Origin: Verpa conica
Taxonomy: Eukaryota; Ascomycota; Pezizomycetes; Pezizales; Morchellaceae
DNA length: 64,000 nucleotides
Assembly (NCBI GenBank): GCA_033030425.1
Contig: JAUFSD010000002.1
Span: 2,852,001 to 2,916,000, forward strand
Reading direction: 5' to 3'
Under the pieces are notes generated by a model that saw only the letters and a list, made by a program, of their open reading frames with translations, was not told where the DNA came from and did no database searches. This document shows, in pieces, positions 60,680 through 64,000 of this stretch (position 1 is the stretch's first letter; every line of letters begins with the position of its first letter). The position numbers and the translations under genes are program-made.

Positions 60680-62361
60680 ATGCTCCTTCCTATTCAGAGA
60701 ACCCTCCCACTTGCTCGTTCGCTGCCCCTACGTACGATTCAGTCTTTGGGTATCTTCAGGCTTCAATCAACTCTGAACTCCTCAACATCTACTTCAATTC
60801 CTCCTCCTCCTTCAGTAGCTAGTATTGCCGATGTCAATGCTCCGCTAGCTGCTCTTCCAACAACCAACTTACTTCGCTCACTGCTCCTCCACTCAATTAG
60901 CTCCTCACCGCGCACTTTGAAATTAGGAACAAAGGTCATGCTTGCAAATCTTGAGACCATGGATAAAAACTTTTTGCTTAAGTGGGGAGTCGATAAAACA
61001 TTCTATGTTAGTCTTTAGAGGAAGTCTACTTGTTTAGTTTCCATTGACTGATAGAATTGCATTAAACAGGCTCAATTTTGTGCTGGAGCCACCCCTTCTG
61101 AAATTGCAGATACAGTGTCAAATCTCCGCTCCCTTGGATACGGAGGGGTGATTCTTGCATACGCTCGCGAAGCAGAAATTACTGATGCATCAGCCAGTAC
61201 CGAGTTGCAGAACATTAAGGAATGGCTTGAGGGTACACTTAAAACTATCGAATATGTAGACCCTGGTGACTATGTTGCAGTCAAGTATTCTGGCGCCGGC
61301 TCTTCATGTCTCCCGTTGTTGACGGAACACAAGAAATGCTTTAATCACCCGGAACTAGGGGCGGCATTGATCCAGATTTGTGAGGCCGCAAAGGAGAGGG
61401 GGGTCAGGTTACTCATTGACGCGGAGCAGGCATTGATTCAAGATGGTGTCCACGGGTGGACCTTGGTAAATTAGCCTTAGAACTCTCGTGAAAGTTTGAA
61501 TAGAGGAAACACGGGGAGTGGTCAGAAGGCTGCCGCGTGTGCCTCCTCGTTTTCGTTCATTTGGCCGACGCTAACCGAGGGCTTAGGAGCTAATGCGCCG
61601 CTTCAACACCAAGGATCAAGCTGTGGTCTACAACACGTACCAGATGTATGGTCCCCAAATTAATCATCAATGCACAAACCTTGAAGTTAAAAATTTTGAC
61701 ATTCTGGCCTAGGTACCTCAAATCATCTCCTGAAATTCTTTGCAGACATCTTGACGTCGCTCAGCGTGAAAATTTTACCCTCGGTGTCAAACTCGTTCGT
61801 GGGGCCTACCTCGGATCTGACCCACGTAATCTTATTCACGACACTAAAGAAAACACTGACAAGGCATATGACGAAGCCATCAGGTTGATGTTAACGGGCT
61901 CACAAAAACAGTTGTCTATACAGTCATCGTCTACTGCTAATTCATCTATCGATAACTCTAAATCATTCTTCGATGTCCCCGCTCGCACAATTTTTGCGGA
62001 TCAGAAGAATATGGCCAAGGTGGATCTAGTCATTGCATCCCACAACAGAGAGTCTGTTGATAAAGCAGTCACGCTTAGACGCACGATGACAGCCAGCGAT
62101 TGTAAAGTTGGGCGTTTGGTGTTTGCGCAGCTCATGGGCATGGCAGATGAACTTTCCTTGGGGCTAGTGGCCGAGGGGTCGAAAAAGGGGCAGGAAGATT
62201 TTGACGTAAAAGTCTACAAATATGCTGTTTGGGGAAGTACCCAGGAGTGTGTGCGGTACCTTTTGAGGCGTGCAGAAGAGAATAAGGATGCTGTAGGGAG
62301 GAGCAGTGAGAATAGAAAGGCTGTTATGGAGGAAGTTTGGCGGAGGATTAGGAAAGGATAA
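60680..62361 (+). CDS. PUT1: Proline dehydrogenase, mitochondrial
   Basis: Four exons: 60680-61006, 61070-61465, 61587-61645, 61713-62361, coding 476 aa. The FAD-linked enzyme oxidises proline to pyrroline-5-carboxylate in mitochondria, first step of proline use. The N terminus (LLPIQRTLPLARSLPLRT) is a clear presequence. Family blocks are FCAGATPSEIADTVSNL, LGYGGVILAYAREAEI, YVAVKYSGAG, VRLLIDAEQ, VVYNTYQMYLKSSPE, FTLGVKLVRGAYL, LVIASHNRESVDKAV, VFAQLMGMADELS and KYAVWGSTQECVRYLLRRAEEN. Intron 3 uses the donor AT|GTATGG, not the later GG|GTCCCC, because only the first gives TYQMYLKSS. The frame is open through intron 3, so the intron could be missed by automatic calling. The leader carries CT-rich repeats. 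Confidence 0.94.
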
Positions 62362-62932
62362 GCTATCTAGAGCTAGGCATAAAATTCTATTTTACTAATA
62401 CCTACTTTTTGCTTGGTTGGGGTGATTCTCTTTCTTTTCCGCTTAATAATATGCTTTACGAGTAGGCAACCTTAGGGAGCGAACGAAGGAAGTCTTTTCT
62501 CTTTTGGCACTCCTCTCTCTAATGTGGGCGAGGTTACTTCATTGCTTCGATTATTTAGACGATCTAGATTTAGAAGATCCTTTTTCGTTGTGGTGAGGAT
62601 TATATAGGGGTATATGTATTCTTATAGCCATAATCTTTATATATTGTGGGTACAATCGCTGAAAGGTAGCAGGTTGTACTGGCTAAACATCAAATCTGTC
62701 TTGCGGGTACTTGGCCGGCAGTGGCGAGAGCGCTTGTTAGTCACGGCCGGGTAAGTGGACTTATGTTGAGTCCCTACTCGCCACTTAACAAGCAAGAGCT
62801 GACTTGAGACGTAAGATATGAAAAAAGGGCAGCGTATAGGATAGCATATTTCTAAACCTTTAAACCTCTAAGAATTTCTACTTGACTGTATTGATTTGTA
62901 TTGATATAGTGGCCAAGTCGTTTTGTGGATAA
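62362..62932. other. Intergenic between PUT1 and LINE
   Basis: 3' UTR of PUT1 and spacer up to the poly-T tract that marks the LINE end. No gene seen. Confidence 0.4.
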
Positions 62933-64000
62933 TTTTTTTTTTTTTTTTTTTTTTTTTAACTCAAGTGATTTTATTATTCTGGGTACAAAATCTGGTATGC
63001 AGTATAAACTATGACCTAAAAAGAACCCTTCCCCGTCCTAAAAATAAAACACGACCCCTTCAAAATTCCAAATAACAAATATTTTAACACAGGAAATAAA
63101 AAGAAATATTTTGACACAGCCAATGTACTACTCAAATATAACTTCCTTCCTTCTGACTTGATGTCTTGGTGCCGTTATACACGGACTTGATAAGCACGAT
63201 CACTCCTTATAACTCGGAGTAGGTAATGGAGGTGAGAGAGGATGTAGTGAGGGAGGACGGCACTGGGGACGGAAGTGCTTTTTTTGGAAAGTTTATTTTG
63301 TTTTGAACAACGAATGTCCCGACGAGTAGCGAAAGAGCTTCAGAGCTCCAAATTTCGTCAAGGGATCTAATGTTGGGTAGGAGGGAATTTCTGGACACAG
63401 CGAGATTGGGACAGTGTAGAAGCACATGCTCTGTTGTTTCGGGTGAGAGAAGGCACCTGGGACAGGTGTCAGGAGTGTGAAGATTTATCCACGACTTGTG
63501 AGCGTTTAGGTAACTCTTTTCCACCCGCATTTGATGAAGGCGGGAGGATTGAAACTTGTGAAGGGACATAAAATATGGTGTTGTGAGAGAACAACCATAT
63601 TTATAGTAATTGGGTGGGGGATAGAGAATCTCCCAGTTCTTTAGAAGCTGTTGCTTAACCATAATTGAAAAACTCTTATGGCTAAGATTGGAGCCTAGTA
63701 ACGGCCGGACTAGGGAACCTAAAAATTCGATTGGCAGGTGATTCACACCTGCTTTGGCGACCGAGTTCCACTTTTTGGGTGGATTGGGAAGGCTGAGAGT
63801 TCGAGTGTGAGATTGTTCGGGTGAGATGGTTGGAAACGACGGATCAAACCGGGCCGTGACTGGGTTGTTGAAGGGATGGGCAGTGGCAACTCGGATGGCG
63901 TGTTTATTTCACGGATTGATTAGGGGCGCCAGGGTGAGTCTCATCGTGACTCATGCAAGGATAGAGGCAGGGTAACAGGTATCGAAGGAAGGAACAAAGG
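62933..64000 (-). mobile_element. 3' end of a Tad1-like LINE with poly(A) tail (runs off window)
   Basis: On the minus strand an open frame (63746-63207, open further up to about 63915) is followed by about 250 bp of non-coding sequence and then a 25-A run (62957-62933 as T on +). The protein has the C-terminal zinc motif of LINE ORF2, CPRCLLSPETTEHVLLHC (C-x2-C-x8-H-x4-C), after a region with RLHQMRVEKSYLNAH. The 3' poly(A) next to ORF2 is the mark of target-primed non-LTR retrotransposition. The reverse transcriptase itself lies outside the window, so I cannot tell if the copy is full length. Confidence 0.8.
63207..63914 (-). pseudogene. LINE ORF2 C-terminal fragment, interrupted
   Basis: Reading the minus strand, the frame ending at 63207 is open back to about 63914, where it meets a TGA (CCG-TGA-AAT) preceding NKHAIRVATAHPFNNP. 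In a working element the frame would continue into RNase H and reverse transcriptase. The stop suggests a dead copy. A TGG or CGA changed to TGA would fit C-to-T type mutation, but this is inference. Confidence 0.5.

Overview
The window is nuclear DNA of a filamentous ascomycete. The genes are split by short introns, mostly 46 to 140 bp, with GT donors and branch points of the CTAAC or CTGAC type. Several genes carry 5' leaders that are pyrimidine-rich on the coding strand. Gene content includes a class I CPD photolyase, a tricalbin, an Rng2-type IQGAP, a CMT1/CAP59-family mannosyltransferase and the C-terminal end of a Tad1-like LINE. I place it in Pezizomycotina. The intron density and the AT-rich repeat islands would suit an early-diverging class such as Pezizomycetes or Orbiliomycetes, but that is inference. 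All splice models were made by eye from reading frame and family conservation.

Layout, left to right. 1-2400: a two-repeat Myb/SANT protein. 4110-5040: mitochondrial COX4. 6448-8659 (-): PHR1 photolyase. 8.7-11.7 kb: AT-rich island without genes. 11766-14572 (-): an F-box/LRR protein that also carries two cyclic-nucleotide-binding domains. 14.6-21.3 kb: gene-poor block with a G-rich tract and a 431-bp MITE. 21345-24519 (-): kinesin-8. 25426-31117 (-): IQGAP. 32047-34000: IMP dehydrogenase. 34297-35329 (-): Nudix hydrolase. 35792-37158: DOM34/Pelota. 37298-37973 (-): Tim17/22/23-family protein. 39179-40763 (-): HOS2-type histone deacetylase. 41190-42707: YNG2/ING PHD protein. 43463-44431: SAP-like protein. 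45200-46326: mitochondrial Bax-inhibitor/GHITM protein. 47197-48572 (-): CMT1-like mannosyltransferase. 49821-54762 (-): tricalbin. 57465-59491: Ent3-type epsin. 60680-62361: proline dehydrogenase PUT1. 62933-64000 (-): 3' end of a LINE.

Most genes are single-copy housekeeping functions rather than a cluster. Three groupings are suggestive. The kinesin-8 and the IQGAP, both cytoskeletal, lie in tandem on one strand. HOS2 (deacetylase) and YNG2 (subunit of the NuA4 acetyltransferase) are transcribed head to head from a 426-bp gap. Three mitochondrial membrane or matrix proteins (Tim17-family, GHITM-like, PUT1) lie in the right half.

The most distinctive items are the dual-CNB F-box/LRR protein, a Mutator-style MITE with perfect 9-bp target duplications, an IQGAP with about 20 IQ-like repeats, and splice sites that depart from the usual pattern: seven AAG acceptors, one GC-AG intron and one stopless intron of 3n length. 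I found no CRISPR array, rRNA gene or confident tRNA gene. I saw no clear biosynthetic or defence cluster.
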